The notes under the pieces are model-generated. The model saw nothing but the letters and a program-made list of their open reading frames with translations. It had not been told where the DNA came from and did no database searches. The translations under genes were made by a program, and so were the position numbers. Of a stretch of 33,303 bases of DNA, positions 1 through 8,972 are shown in pieces. The DNA is from Gemmatimonadota bacterium. GTDB taxonomy: Bacteria > Gemmatimonadota > Gemmatimonadetes > Palauibacterales > KS3-K002. Numbering within the stretch: position 1 is the stretch's first letter; each line of letters opens with the position of its first letter. The stretch covers positions 2,273,401 to 2,306,703 of the forward strand of contig CP070823.1 of the NCBI GenBank assembly GCA_020344375.1, in the 5' to 3' direction.

Positions 1-1673
1 ACGATGGCCGGGTGCTCCGTCGGTGCAAAGCCGATGAACCAGGCGTGGTCTTCGCCATGCGGGTTCTGGGCCGTGCCTGTCTTTCCCGCCAAGGTCCAGC
101 GGCTCAGTCGAGAGCCACGTGCTGTGCCGCCGGGCGCATTAACGACCTCCACGAGAGCGTTTCTGAGCACGGCCAACTGCTCCTCGTTCAGCGGAAGTCT
201 GCCGGTGGGCTCCGCGACCGGCCCATCCCTGGCAACGCGTGGGGTTGGCAGCGTGCCATCGCTCGCGAGTGCGGCGAAGTACTGCGCCATCTTGAGCGGA
301 CTCTGGACGTTCTCGCCCTGACCGATGGCCAAGTTGAGAACCACCGAGTTCGTCCAGCCATCGCGGCCGTAGCGCTCGTCGTACCACGTTGTGGAGGGAG
401 GGAAGCTCCCAGCGATCTCCGACGGCAGATCGACACCAGAGGCGCGGCCGAATCCGAACTCCGGAACGCGTGCGAGCACTTCCTCCAGGCCAATCCGCAA
501 CCCAAGCTGGTAGAAGTAGACGTCGCAACTCTCTCGGATCGCTCCGTTGAGGTCGAGTGAGCCATGGCCACTCGGCTTCCAGTCCTTGAAGACGCGACCG
601 TAGTACTGCAACGCGCCCCGGCAGGGTATCCGCATCTTCGTCCCGACCTCAGCGTAGCCTCCGCTCAGCGCGATCGCCGCCATCACGAGCTTGAAAGTGG
701 AGCCGGGCGCATACCCTGCCGAGACGGCACGATTGAACAGGGGTCGGCCGGGATCCTCGTTCAAGGCTCGCCACGCCGCCGGTTCGACGCCGCCGACAAA
801 GGTGTTGGGGTCGTAGCTCGGCGCGCTATACATGGCAAGCACCGCACCGCTCCTCGGCTCCACCGCCACGATTGCGCCAGCCATCGTATCGGGGAACAGC
901 TCGGCAGCGAGCTCCTGCAAGGCGAGATCGATATTGAGGTAGAGGTCACGCCCGGGGACCGCCGGCTCGGTCTCCCGTCCCCTGAACTCCCCGACCAGCC
1001 TGCCGAGGGCGTTGACCTCCACGTAGCGGACACCCGGCGTTCCGGCGAGGACCCGGTCGTAGACCCGCTCGACGCCCGTACGTCCGACGATGCGGCCCGG
1101 TCCATAGCCCTGGAACTCGGGCAGCCTGAGTTCCACGTCGCCGATCTCGCCGATGTAGCCGACGACATGCGCCAGTACAGGGCCGGCCGGGTAGCGCCGT
1201 TTCGGCGCCGCTTCGATCACGATGCCTCCGGGCAAGTGTGCCCGGCGCTCCTCGATGGCGGACACTTCGGCGAAGCTCGCGTCGCTCTCGACGGTGACCG
1301 GACGATTAGGGTGCCGGCGATAGGTCGCGATCAGATTCTCGACCTTCTCCTCCGATTGGCCGAGTATCCACGCGAGCTCCTCGAGCACGACTCGCAGTGA
1401 GTCGATCGACAGGGGCAGAACCGCGATCGAGTAGCCAGGGACATTGTCGGCGATCACCTGCCCGTTACGGTCATAAACCGTTCCACGCGCCGCCGGGATA
1501 GGAAGAGCGCGGATGCGGTTCTCATCCGACCGCAACGCGTAGGTCGTATACTTGAGGATCTGTATCCTGAAGTATTGGGTCGCCAGCCCGAACAGAACCA
1601 GCAGTACGAGCCAGCGCGCGAGTCGTCCTCGCCGTCGTTGAAGATGCTGCGGGACGTGGCCGTGAACACTCAT
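1..1673 (-). CDS. mrdA: Penicillin-binding protein 2 (peptidoglycan transpeptidase), 3' end cut by window edge
   Basis: Cross-links peptidoglycan during rod elongation, in the inner membrane facing the periplasm. The reverse strand is open from ATG at 1673 to the edge (557 codons; the family is usually about 600-650). Residues ~17-35 form one N-terminal membrane anchor (LARWLVLLVLFGLATQYF). A dimerisation domain follows, with RGTVYDRNG. The transpeptidase domain has all three active-site motifs: S-T-F-K with nucleophile Ser325 and Lys328, SCD at 382-384, and KTGT from Lys531. Missing is the C-terminal ~50-80 residues. The start codon overlaps the mreD stop (ATGA), so translation is probably coupled. 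Being last in mreB-mreC-mreD-mrdA, it belongs to the elongasome; rodA would be expected just beyond the left edge. Only PBP2-type class B enzymes fit this context, rather than the division enzyme FtsI. Confidence 0.95.
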   Translation of the reverse strand, partial: MSVHGHVPQHLQRRRGRLARWLVLLVLFGLATQYFRIQILKYTTYALRSDENRIRALPIPAARGTVYDRNGQVIADNVPGYSIAVLPLSIDSLRVVLEELAWILGQSEEKVENLIATYRRHPNRPVTVESDASFAEVSAIEERRAHLPGGIVIEAAPKRRYPAGPVLAHVVGYIGEIGDVELRLPEFQGYGPGRIVGRTGVERVYDRVLAGTPGVRYVEVNALGRLVGEFRGRETEPAVPGRDLYLNIDLALQELAAELFPDTMAGAIVAVEPRSGAVLAMYSAPSYDPNTFVGGVEPAAWRALNEDPGRPLFNRAVSAGYAPGSTFKLVMAAIALSGGYAEVGTKMRIPCRGALQYYGRVFKDWKPSGHGSLDLNGAIRESCDVYFYQLGLRIGLEEVLARVPEFGFGRASGVDLPSEIAGSFPPSTTWYDERYGRDGWTNSVVLNLAIGQGENVQSPLKMAQYFAALASDGTLPTPRVARDGPVAEPTGRLPLNEEQLAVLRNALVEVVNAPGGTARGSRLSRWTLAGKTGTAQNPHGEDHAWFIGFAPTEHPAI

Positions 1674-2143
1674 CGGGCCCGGACCAGCGGCAAAGTCAAG
1701 TAGCCGATCGCACCCGTGGCGGCCGCGTCAAGCGGTGAGCGCAGGAGAACGAAGGAGAGCGTCCCTCCGCTGGCACCCAACAGCAGGTAGCTCACCGCCT
1801 CGTAGAGCCAGGTACCGACGAACAAGTAGGTGCCCATGAACAGCGGTTCCTCACCGACGAACAGCTCCCGCGTCTGCGATCCCAGAAAAGCGATCAGTAC
1901 GAGCAGCAGGGTTGCGAGCCCGAAGAAGCTGACCGCCATCGCATCTTCCAGCAGCCCGAGAAGGAAGCCGACCCCGGCGGCCGCGCCAGGGCGGACCTGG
2001 CGTGCCGAAATCAAAACAGCGCACACCAGCAGGTTCGGACTGGCGAACCACGACTCGAAGACCGGCCTGAGCGCGAAATGCAGGAAGGTCAGGACAGCAA
2101 CGCTAACGGCTAGTCCCAGCCGACTGCTTGCCCGCTCTGCCAC
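1670..2143 (-). CDS. mreD: Rod shape-determining protein MreD
   Basis: Small polytopic inner-membrane protein of the elongasome, linking MreC and MreB to wall synthesis. It is 157 residues, typical for MreD. It is almost wholly hydrophobic, with about five predicted membrane segments (for example near 10-30, 37-60, 68-88, 100-125 and 140-155). The segment GAAAGVGFLLGLLEDAM is the characteristic MreD glycine-rich helix followed by an acidic residue. It starts with GTG, two bases after the mreC stop, and its TGA overlaps the mrdA ATG. Assignment rests mostly on hydropathy, length and position, since MreD sequences diverge strongly. Confidence 0.88.
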   Translation of the reverse strand: MAERASSRLGLAVSVAVLTFLHFALRPVFESWFASPNLLVCAVLISARQVRPGAAAGVGFLLGLLEDAMAVSFFGLATLLLVLIAFLGSQTRELFVGEEPLFMGTYLFVGTWLYEAVSYLLLGASGGTLSFVLLRSPLDAAATGAIGYLTLPLVRAR

Positions 2144-2145
2144 GG

Positions 2146-3084
2146 TCAGCGCTGGCTGCCGGACACTGCCCGGTCCCAGAGGTCTGTCATGTCGCCGGTC
2201 GCCCCGCCCTCAACGAGCACCATCGCCTCGCGCACCGCGTCAGGATAGACCGCCGGCTGGACGAGATAGCTCCTGGCCCAACCGGCCTCGGTGCTGGTGA
2301 GCTCCAGAACCTGGCCAATGGGGATACCGCGGGGAAAGACCCCGCCCTGCCCGGAGGTCACTAGCTCGGTGCCCGGAGCCAGCTCGACTTGGTACGGGGT
2401 ACCGTCCAGTTGCATGAGCGAGTGAGCGCCGCCCAGCGATCGGATGATTCCGAACACGCGGCCGTCATCGGTCATCGCGCTGACTCGGAAGTCGGGGTGC
2501 GTCCAGAAGTCACCGGCCGCCTGACTCAGCGACACGGCACGAACCACGCCCACCAGGCCATCCGGTGCCACCACTGGTGCATCGGCCCGTACCCCGCCCG
2601 CTGTGCCTACGTCCAGCACGAACGACCGTTTCACCCCTTCGCCGACGCGTCCTGCAGGGGAGAGGTTGGCTGGTACGAACAGGTTCTTGCCACGTTCCGC
2701 CAGCGCGAGCAGCGCTCGCAGCCGCAGGTTCTCCTCCTCGACTCCCTGCAAAGCGAAGAGCTGTGCGGCCAACGAATCCCGCTCCCCCTGCAGTGCCTGA
2801 ACGCTCGCACGCAGCGCGCGCATGTCGGAGAACCCGCTCTGCAGTTGCAGTACGGGCGCCAATGCCGTCGAGCGCACTGCCGTGGCGAGCGCGAGCTGCC
2901 GCTCGTGCGGCAGCGTCATCAACACGAGCGCGGCGAACAGAAACAGCGCCAGGAACAGGGGATCACGGTGGGCAAGCCGCCTCCTGCCGGACTGCGGGCT
3001 GCCACCGAGACGCCTCAGGTGGACAGGACCCCGCGATATCTCCGTAGGTCGTCGAGGATGCGTCCGGCCCCTCGCACTACGCAC
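2146..3084 (-). CDS. mreC: Rod shape-determining protein MreC
   Basis: Bitopic periplasmic scaffold that organises the elongasome and activates PBP2. The 312-residue protein has a basic N-terminal cytosolic stretch (~1-40), one membrane helix (~43-60, PLFLALFLFAALVLM), a coiled coil (~85-125, ending EEENLRLRALLAL) and the two-barrel MreC domain (~130-295) with GTAGGVRADAPVV and TSGQGGVFPRGIPIGQV, both hallmarks of the family. The start chosen is GTG at 3084, with GAGG about ten bases upstream. This places the first 70 bases inside the 3' end of mreB. No ATG, GTG or TTG lies between the mreB stop and the membrane helix, so the overlap seems real, although the exact start is uncertain. Confidence 0.93.
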   Translation of the reverse strand: MRSARGRTHPRRPTEISRGPVHLRRLGGSPQSGRRRLAHRDPLFLALFLFAALVLMTLPHERQLALATAVRSTALAPVLQLQSGFSDMRALRASVQALQGERDSLAAQLFALQGVEEENLRLRALLALAERGKNLFVPANLSPAGRVGEGVKRSFVLDVGTAGGVRADAPVVAPDGLVGVVRAVSLSQAAGDFWTHPDFRVSAMTDDGRVFGIIRSLGGAHSLMQLDGTPYQVELAPGTELVTSGQGGVFPRGIPIGQVLELTSTEAGWARSYLVQPAVYPDAVREAMVLVEGGATGDMTDLWDRAVSGSQR

Positions 3085-4052
3085 GTCAGCGGTTCCTCGT
3101 CAACGTGGATCGGCAAATTCGTCTCTTCCGCAAGCAAGCGATCCAAGCCGCGGATCAGCGAGCCGCCGCCCGTCATCACGATGCCGCGGTCCACGATATC
3201 ACTGGCGAGCTCGGGCGGCGTAATCTCTAGCGTGCGCCGCACCGCCTCGACGATCTGCTGGATCGGCTCCTGGATGTGCTCGCGGACTTCCTCCGAGTGG
3301 ATGCGCACCGTCTTCGGGATTCCCGAAACAAGGTCCCGCCCTTTGACGTCCATCTCGCGCTCTTCACCCACGGGGGCAGCCGAGCCGATCTGTATCTTGA
3401 TCGCCTCCGCCGTTGGCTCGCCCACCAACAGGTTGTAGTTCTTGCGCAGGAATGTCACGATTGCCTGATCGACCTCGTCACCGCCGACGCGGATCGACGT
3501 ATCGGAGACGATACCGCCCAGGGCGATGACCGCGATCTCGGTCGTGCCGCCGCCGATATCAATCACCATGTTGCCGGTAGGCGTCTCGACCGGTAGCCCC
3601 ACGCCGATCGCGGCGGCCATCGGCTCGGCCACCATGTAAACTTCCTTCGCCCCAGCGGCGTGTGCACCCGCCCGCACCGCGCGGCGCTCCAGCTCGGTTA
3701 TGCCAGACGGCACGCCGATCACGACGCGCGGCTTCAGGCGAAACACTCGCTTGGCCGTCACGGTCCTGAGGAAGTGCCGCAACATCAGCTCGCTGATGTC
3801 AACGTCCGCGATCACCCCGTCCTTAAGCGGTCGTACGGCCTCGATGCCGCCGGGCGTGCGCCCCAGCATGCCCTTCGCCTCGATCCCCACCCCGAGCACC
3901 TTGCCGTTCGACTTCTGCACGGCCACGACCGACGGTTCGTTGAGGACGACACCCTCGCCCTTGACGTAGATCAACGTGTTCGCCGTACCCAAGTCGACAG
4001 CGATGTCGTTGGCGGGAAGCAGCCTACCGGAATTGAGCCAACGGACGCCCAT
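3015..4052 (-). CDS. mreB: Rod shape-determining protein MreB (bacterial actin)
   Basis: Cytoplasmic actin-fold ATPase that forms membrane-bound filaments directing lateral wall synthesis. The 345-residue form matches the family length. Motifs: phosphate-1 loop DLGTANTLIYVKGEG from Asp20, then SGITELERRAVRAGA, the phosphate-2 region VIDIGGGTTEIAVI, and the adenosine motif MTGGGSLIRGLDRLL near the C-terminus. I chose ATG 4052 because the next residues (MGVRWLNSGRLLPANDIAVDLG) give the usual MreB N-terminus. The same frame stays open upstream to 4136, and GGGAGGA lies about 15 bases before the ATG. First gene of mreB-mreC-mreD-mrdA, preceded by a probable ald terminator. I could not assign a confident promoter in 4053-4137. 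Confidence 0.97.
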   Translation of the reverse strand: MGVRWLNSGRLLPANDIAVDLGTANTLIYVKGEGVVLNEPSVVAVQKSNGKVLGVGIEAKGMLGRTPGGIEAVRPLKDGVIADVDISELMLRHFLRTVTAKRVFRLKPRVVIGVPSGITELERRAVRAGAHAAGAKEVYMVAEPMAAAIGVGLPVETPTGNMVIDIGGGTTEIAVIALGGIVSDTSIRVGGDEVDQAIVTFLRKNYNLLVGEPTAEAIKIQIGSAAPVGEEREMDVKGRDLVSGIPKTVRIHSEEVREHIQEPIQQIVEAVRRTLEITPPELASDIVDRGIVMTGGGSLIRGLDRLLAEETNLPIHVDEEPLTCVVRGAGRILDDLRRYRGVLST

Positions 4053-4137
4053 AGAGACTCGCCACACTCCTCCCAGCGATCGGCCGGGTACCTCCCGGCC
4101 CCGTATCCGCGGCGGGGGATAGAGTAATCTAGCCAAG

Positions 4138-4183
4138 AAAACTAGACACGGCCGGTGGGCCGGCGCAATCCGCCCGACCGGCC
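4138..4183 (-). terminator. Probable intrinsic terminator after ald
   Basis: In the 171-base gap between ald and mreB. Arms 4151-4160 and 4172-4182 pair as GCCGGT+GGGC with GCCC+ACCGGC, with one bulged base and an 11-base loop. On the reverse strand a short TTTT (4141-4138) follows about nine bases after the stem. The T tract is weak, so this may be an inefficient terminator or only a hairpin. Confidence 0.45.
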
Positions 4184-4223
4184 CCAGCTCGCCACCCAGT
4201 CGGTCTGAGCCGTGCGACCGGTC

Positions 4224-5348
4224 TCAGCTGGTGATCCCGAGCACCTCTTCGATCGGGGTGCAGTCCAGGCCGAAGGCCTCCGCCACGCCTCGGCATGTCA
4301 CTTTTCGCCCCACCATGTTCACCCCGAGGGCCAGTGCACGATCCTCGCGGCAGGCCTTCTCCCATCCATCGTCCGCCAGCTTCAGAGCGTACGGGAAGGT
4401 CGCGTTGGTGAGCGCCAGCGTGGAGGTATGAGGGACCGCGCCGGGCATGTTGGCCACGCAGTAGTGGATCACCCCGTCCACCACGTAGGTCGGGTCCTCG
4501 TGCGTCGTGGGTCGCGCCGTCTCGACACAGCCACCCTGGTCTACCGCCACGTCGACGATCACCGCCCCATCCCTCATCACCTTCAGGTCCTCACGCAGCA
4601 CCAGATGGGGCGCCTTGGCGCCAGGCAGAAGAACCGCGCCGACCACGAGATCGGCCCCGGCGATCGCCTCCAAGATGTTCGGCCGATTCGAGTAGACCGT
4701 ATCGACGTTTGCGGGCATCACATCATCGAGATAGCGAAGCCGATGCAAGCTGATGTCGAGTATGATCACCCGGGCGCCCAGGCCCGCCGCCATCTTCGCG
4801 GCGTGCGTGCCAACTACACCGCCGCCCAGCACGGCAACCTCCGCCGCCGGAACGCCGGGCACCCCGCCCAGCAGGATGCCACGCCCGCCGAACGCCTTCT
4901 CCAAGTACTTGGCTCCCTCCTGGATCGCCATGCGGCCAGCTACTTCACTCATCGGTGTGAGCAGAGGCAGCTCGCTCGTCGGTAGCTGTACCGTCTCATA
5001 GGCGATCGAGACCGCGCCACTCTCAAGTAGCGCCATCGTCAGCTCCTCAGAGGCGGCGAAGTGGAAATACGTGAAGATCACGTGATCAGGCTTGATGCGT
5101 GGATATTCCACCGCAATCGGTTCCTTGACCTTCACCACCATCTCCGCCTCCGCCCACAGCTTGTCCGGGTCGCTGACGACGCTCGCACCCGCCGCCTTGT
5201 AAGCCGAGTCATCAAAGCCACTCCCGACCCCCCCGCCCTTCTCAACCAGCACCCTGTGGCCATGCTGGACTAGTTGCTCGACGCCGGCCGGCACCATCGC
5301 CACCCGGTTCTCACCCGCTTTGATCTCCTTCGGTACACCGACGATCAT
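4224..5348 (-). CDS. ald: Alanine dehydrogenase
   Basis: NAD-dependent cytosolic enzyme interconverting L-alanine with pyruvate plus ammonia. The 374-residue length matches Ald exactly. It starts [18 protein letters not shown]. Residues at family active-site positions are all present: Arg15, Lys75 (VVKVKEP), His96 (FTYFHFAA) and Asp270 (VDVAVDQGG). The Rossmann motif LGGGVVG lies at 174-180, with the NAD ribose-binding Asp198. An ATG start is preceded by GAGG at a suitable distance. It lies downstream of the M16 peptidase gene (69-base gap) and upstream of mreB. A perfect 15-base palindrome sits 31 bases before the start and may be an operator. The related transhydrogenase alpha subunit is excluded by the complete Ald active site and lack of membrane extension. 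Confidence 0.96.
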   Translation of the reverse strand: MIVGVPKEIKAGENRVAMVPAGVEQLVQHGHRVLVEKGGGVGSGFDDSAYKAAGASVVSDPDKLWAEAEMVVKVKEPIAVEYPRIKPDHVIFTYFHFAASEELTMALLESGAVSIAYETVQLPTSELPLLTPMSEVAGRMAIQEGAKYLEKAFGGRGILLGGVPGVPAAEVAVLGGGVVGTHAAKMAAGLGARVIILDISLHRLRYLDDVMPANVDTVYSNRPNILEAIAGADLVVGAVLLPGAKAPHLVLREDLKVMRDGAVIVDVAVDQGGCVETARPTTHEDPTYVVDGVIHYCVANMPGAVPHTSTLALTNATFPYALKLADDGWEKACREDRALALGVNMVGRKVTCRGVAEAFGLDCTPIEEVLGITS

Positions 5349-5378
5349 TGTTCGAGCCTCGCTGACTCAGGGCCGGTA

Positions 5379-5393
5379 TCCGTGTCACACGGA
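5379..5393. promoter_or_regulatory. Perfect 7+1+7 palindrome upstream of ald (candidate operator)
   Basis: TCCGTGT C ACACGGA is a perfect inverted repeat in the 69-base gap between the M16 peptidase stop and the ald start. It is followed by no T tract, so it is not an obvious terminator, and its one-base spacer makes it a poor RNA hairpin but a good dimeric repressor or activator site. The bound protein is unknown. I found no strong -35/-10 pair around it. Confidence 0.4.
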
Positions 5394-5417
5394 ATGTGAG
5401 AAGACCTCCGCCCGCTC

Positions 5418-6692
5418 TCAGCCCCTGCCCCCCTCGGGGCCCAGACGGACGACGGCCTGGTGCTCAGGAGCATAGTATTGATGAGACAACTCGGCCACCT
5501 CCACCTCGGTGACCGCGTCGATGCGCGAACAGATGTCGTCCAGGGTCAAGTACGGCTCGTCAAACAGCGCGACTCCCGCCAATCGCTGCAGCCGCGCCGA
5601 GGTCGACTCCAGCGAGAGCAGCACCTGACCCTTCGTCTGACTCTTCACCGCGCGCAGCTCCGCCGTTGCAAGCCCAGTGCCAGCCAGCTGCCCCAGCTCG
5701 CTCCGCACCTCGTCCACCGCCCGGTCGGCCATGTCCGAGCGCGTGGCCATGTAGATCCCGGACAAGCCGCCCCGGACGTAGAACGATTGGAACGTGTAGA
5801 CCGTGTAAGCCAGACCCAGCTCTTCCCGGATGCGCTGGAAGAGGCGGCTGCTCATCCCCCCGCCCAGCGCCGTCGAGACGAGGATGGCGGCATAGCGGCG
5901 CGGGTCGCTCCGGGCAAATGTAGGCGAGCCTAAGCAGATGTGCGCCTGGACGCTGCTGCGCGGGTACTGCCTCTCCTCCGGCGTAAGCGCCGTGGGCTCC
6001 GGCACCAGCGGTGGCACGGCTTGCTCTCTGCTGCACGGGAAGTGCCGCGTGACCAGGTCCAGCAACTCGTCGTGCTGCAGCCTACCGGCTGCGGCCACCA
6101 CCGAGAGGCTCGGCCGATAGGCCGTTCGCCACAGGTCTACCAGGTCGTCCCGGGTGATGGCCCGGACTGTCTCCAAAGTGCCCAGCACCGGTGTGCCGTA
6201 GGGGTGATCGCCCCACAGGGCACGGGCGTGCAGGTCGAAGACCAGCTCCTCTGGCGTATCCTCGACACCTGCGATCTCCTCGAGGATCACTTTGCGCTCG
6301 ACCTCCAAATCGCTGCTTCGCAGCAGGGGTCGGAAGACGAGATCCGCCAGCACATCGATTGCGGTGGGCAGGTGCTCATCCAGGACCCTGGCGTGGCACG
6401 CGGTGTGCTCGCGCGATGTATAGGCGTCCAGCGAGCCGCCGATCCCCTCGATCTCCAGGGCGATCTCCCGTGCGGAGCGTCTCTCGGTGCCTTTGAAGCT
6501 CATGTGCTCCAGCAGATGGGAAGCGCCCATGCGCTCCGGCGAGTCGTGGCTGGCGCCCCAGCGGAACCATACGCCTGTCGCGACCGAGCGCACCCCCGGA
6601 ACTTCCTCAGACAGCACAACAGGTCCGCCGGCAAGCTGAGTGCTGAAGACCTTGTCATCGAGCTGTACGGTCGTGGCGGTGTCGCTTCCCAT
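5418..6692 (-). CDS. M16 family zinc metallopeptidase (insulinase/processing-peptidase-like)
   Basis: Zn-dependent endopeptidase of the M16B type; the physiological substrate is not known. 424 residues, two homologous halves. The inverted zinc motif HxxEH is intact: His59, Glu62, His63 (ASHLLEHMSFKGT). The distal ligand is Glu139 in VILEEIAGVEDTPEE, 76 residues later as in the family. The second half has the substrate-binding GGGMSSRLFQRIREELGLAYTV signature. I chose ATG 6692, because a GTG further upstream at 6749 lies inside the loop of the pnp terminator. There is no evident Shine-Dalgarno. An M16 gene after rpsO-pnp is a recurrent bacterial arrangement (as in Bacillus). Confidence 0.92.
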   Translation of the reverse strand: MGSDTATTVQLDDKVFSTQLAGGPVVLSEEVPGVRSVATGVWFRWGASHDSPERMGASHLLEHMSFKGTERRSAREIALEIEGIGGSLDAYTSREHTACHARVLDEHLPTAIDVLADLVFRPLLRSSDLEVERKVILEEIAGVEDTPEELVFDLHARALWGDHPYGTPVLGTLETVRAITRDDLVDLWRTAYRPSLSVVAAAGRLQHDELLDLVTRHFPCSREQAVPPLVPEPTALTPEERQYPRSSVQAHICLGSPTFARSDPRRYAAILVSTALGGGMSSRLFQRIREELGLAYTVYTFQSFYVRGGLSGIYMATRSDMADRAVDEVRSELGQLAGTGLATAELRAVKSQTKGQVLLSLESTSARLQRLAGVALFDEPYLTLDDICSRIDAVTEVEVAELSHQYYAPEHQAVVRLGPEGGRG

Positions 6693-6727
6693 CGTGACCG
6701 GTTCAGCTGTCCTGCGCCGTGTGAACA

Positions 6728-6762
6728 ATAAGCCTGCCCCGCGAGCCACGGGACAGGCTTAT
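6728..6762 (-). terminator. Hairpin terminator or processing site after pnp
   Basis: Nine perfect base pairs (6728-6736 with 6754-6762, ATAAGCCTG/CAGGCTTAT), one mismatch, three more G-C pairs and a nine-base loop, placed 17 bases past the pnp stop. On the reverse strand the exit is TTATTGTTC, a modest U tract. It could end transcription or protect and process the pnp 3' end. It separates pnp from the peptidase gene. Confidence 0.7.
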
Positions 6763-6779
6763 GGAGAGAAAGGTTGGCT

Positions 6780-8897
6780 TCACGACGCCTTCGTTGCCTC
6801 GACCTCTGCGTCCATGGCTGCCCGGCGTGACAGGCGCATGCGCCCACGTTCGTCGATCGATATCAGCTTCACGCGCACCTTGTCACCGCGCTTCACCACG
6901 TCCTCTGTCTTGGCGACCCGGCCCTCCTCGAGTTCAGAGATATGGCAGAGGCCCTCCACGCCAGGCAAGATCTCCACGAAAGCCCCGAACGAGGTCGTGC
7001 TCTTGACCACGCCCTCATAGACCCTGCCGATTTCCGGCTCCTGAACGATCGCTTCAATGATCTCCCGCGCGCGCTCACCTGCTTCGCCACTGATGGACGA
7101 GATCGTGATCAGGCCGTCATCCTCGATGTTGATCTCAGCGCCCGTCTGCTCCTCGATCCCACGTACCGTCTTACCCTTCGGCCCGATCACCTCGCCGATC
7201 TTCTCCGGGTTCACCTGCAGCGTGATGATACGCGGAGCCATGGGCGACAGGCTCGAGCGCGGCTTGGCGATCGTTTTGTCCATGACATCCAGGATGTGCA
7301 TCCGCGCCTGACGTGCATGCTGCATGGCCTCGTGCAGCAGCTCCGTAGAAAGACCTTCGATCTTGATGTCCATTTGGACCGAGGTAATCCCTTTGCGGGT
7401 CCCGGCGACCTTGAAGTCCATGTCACCGAGGTGATCCTCGATCCCCGTGATATCCGTCAGAATGACGACCTTGTCGCCCTCCTTGATCAAGCCCATCGCG
7501 ATGCCGGCGCACGGGGCGCGCACTGGAACACCCGCCTGCATGAGGGCCAACGACCCGCCGCACACGGTCGCCATCGACGAGGAGCCGTTTGACTCGAGGA
7601 TGTCGCTGACGACACGGATCGTGTAAGGGAACTCCTCGTAAGCTGGCAGAAGCGGCTGAAGGGCACGTTCCGCCAGGGCACCGTGGCCGACCTCGCGCCT
7701 TGACGGGCCGCGGAAGGACCGCACTTCGCCTACGGAGAAAGGTGGGAAGTTGTAGTGCAACATGAACGACTTGGACGTCTCCTGCAGGACGTCGATCGTG
7801 TCAATGCGCTGCTCGTCGCGGCTGGTGCCGAGCGTGACCACGGCCAGCGCCTGTGTACCTCCGCGCGTGAAGAGGCCCGAACCGTGGGTGCGTGGAAGTA
7901 ACCCGACCTCACAACTGATCGGTCGAATCTCCTCAGGCCTTCGGCCGTCCACTCGCTCCGCTTTCTCCATAATCTGCGCGCGGAGCGTCTCGTACTCGAT
8001 CTGATCGATGACCCTGTCGACTTGCCCCTCGTAGTCCTCGATCTCTGACTCGAACGGTTCACTGACCTCCGACGTGACGTTCTCGCGAAGCGCCACCAGC
8101 GCCTGATTCCGCTCCTCCTTACTCGGCAGGTTGAGTGCTTCGGTCACCCGCCTGGCGGCCAATTCGTTGACGCGTGCGACGAGCCCCTGATCCAGCGCCG
8201 GAGGCGTGTACTCCATCTTCGGTTTGGCGAGCGGCCCAACAAGCTCAGCTTGGATACCTACGAGCTCTCGGATCCCACGGTGTGCAAACTCAAGCGCGTC
8301 GATGAACTCGTCCTCCGACATCTCGAGCGCGCCGCCTTCCACCATGATGATCGACTCTTCCGAGCCCGCGACGACTAGGTCGACATCGGAAAACTCGAGC
8401 TGCTGGAACGTTGGGTCGAGCACCCATTCCCCATCGAGCCGACCCACACGCACGGCAGCGATCGGATAAGGGAAAGGTACGCTGGACATGTTCAACGCCG
8501 CCGAGGCTCCCATCAGGCCGAGCACATCAGCGTCGTTCTCCTGGTCCGCCGACAGGATGTAGATGACGACCTGGACCTCGTGGAGGAAGTCCTTCGGAAA
8601 CAGCGGTCGAATCGCTCGATCGATCAAACGCGCTGACAGGATTTCCTTCTCACTAGGCCGCCCCTCGCGCTTGAAGAAACCGCCCGGGATCTTCCCCGCC
8701 GCGTAGCTCTTCTCTCGATACTCGACCGTCAGTGGAAAGAAGGGAAGATTTGTCGGCTTGGTGTCAGCCACGACGGTGGCGAGGACCGCCGTCTCCCCGA
8801 ACTGCACGAGTACGGCGCCGTCCGCCTGTCTCGCCATACGACCCGATTCCATGATCAGGGTCCGGCCTGCAAACTTACACTCGACTAGATTTGCCAT
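6780..8897 (-). CDS. pnp: Polyribonucleotide nucleotidyltransferase (PNPase)
   Basis: Phosphorolytic 3'-to-5' exoribonuclease of mRNA turnover, working as a ring trimer in the cytosol. 705 residues, against 711 in E. coli. Domain order: first RNase PH domain (MESGRMARQADGAVLVQFGET; ...GGFFKREGRPSEKEIL), helical linker, second catalytic RNase PH domain (GLFTRGGTQALAVVTLGT; ITDITGIEDHLGDMDFKVAGT with the catalytic/metal acidic residues), KH domain near 555-615 (GEVIGPKGKTVRGIEEQTG) and S1 domain near 620-690 (GVVKSTTSFGAFVEILPG). It starts at ATG 8897 with GGAG close upstream. It follows rpsO after a hairpin, the classic rpsO-pnp order. Confidence 0.98.
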   Translation of the reverse strand: MANLVECKFAGRTLIMESGRMARQADGAVLVQFGETAVLATVVADTKPTNLPFFPLTVEYREKSYAAGKIPGGFFKREGRPSEKEILSARLIDRAIRPLFPKDFLHEVQVVIYILSADQENDADVLGLMGASAALNMSSVPFPYPIAAVRVGRLDGEWVLDPTFQQLEFSDVDLVVAGSEESIIMVEGGALEMSEDEFIDALEFAHRGIRELVGIQAELVGPLAKPKMEYTPPALDQGLVARVNELAARRVTEALNLPSKEERNQALVALRENVTSEVSEPFESEIEDYEGQVDRVIDQIEYETLRAQIMEKAERVDGRRPEEIRPISCEVGLLPRTHGSGLFTRGGTQALAVVTLGTSRDEQRIDTIDVLQETSKSFMLHYNFPPFSVGEVRSFRGPSRREVGHGALAERALQPLLPAYEEFPYTIRVVSDILESNGSSSMATVCGGSLALMQAGVPVRAPCAGIAMGLIKEGDKVVILTDITGIEDHLGDMDFKVAGTRKGITSVQMDIKIEGLSTELLHEAMQHARQARMHILDVMDKTIAKPRSSLSPMAPRIITLQVNPEKIGEVIGPKGKTVRGIEEQTGAEINIEDDGLITISSISGEAGERAREIIEAIVQEPEIGRVYEGVVKSTTSFGAFVEILPGVEGLCHISELEEGRVAKTEDVVKRGDKVRVKLISIDERGRMRLSRRAAMDAEVEATKAS

Positions 8898-8937
8898 GAT
8901 CTCCGTTGCCGCTTGTCGCTCCTTCGCTGGGCACGCG

Positions 8938-8970
8938 AAAGCCCCCGAGGGATCACCGTCGGGGGCCTTT
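8938..8970 (-). terminator. Hairpin between rpsO and pnp
   Basis: Arms 8941-8948 and 8959-8966 form eight continuous base pairs (GCCCCCGA/TCGGGGGC), extended by three A-T pairs (AAA/TTT) across one bulged C, with a ten-base loop. It begins two bases beyond the rpsO stop. In other bacteria the same place holds the rpsO terminator and the pnp leader structure that RNase III and PNPase use for autoregulation. The U tract is short (TTT), so readthrough into pnp is expected. Confidence 0.72.
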
Positions 8971-8972
8971 AC

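Noticed and set aside
564..1400. 278-codon plus-strand frame at the left edge
   Set aside because: Antisense to PBP2, whose active-site motifs are intact on the minus strand.
6693..6749. GTG 6749 as start of the M16 peptidase
   Set aside because: It falls in the loop of the pnp hairpin, has no Shine-Dalgarno, and the added residues are not family-like. ATG 6692 fits better.
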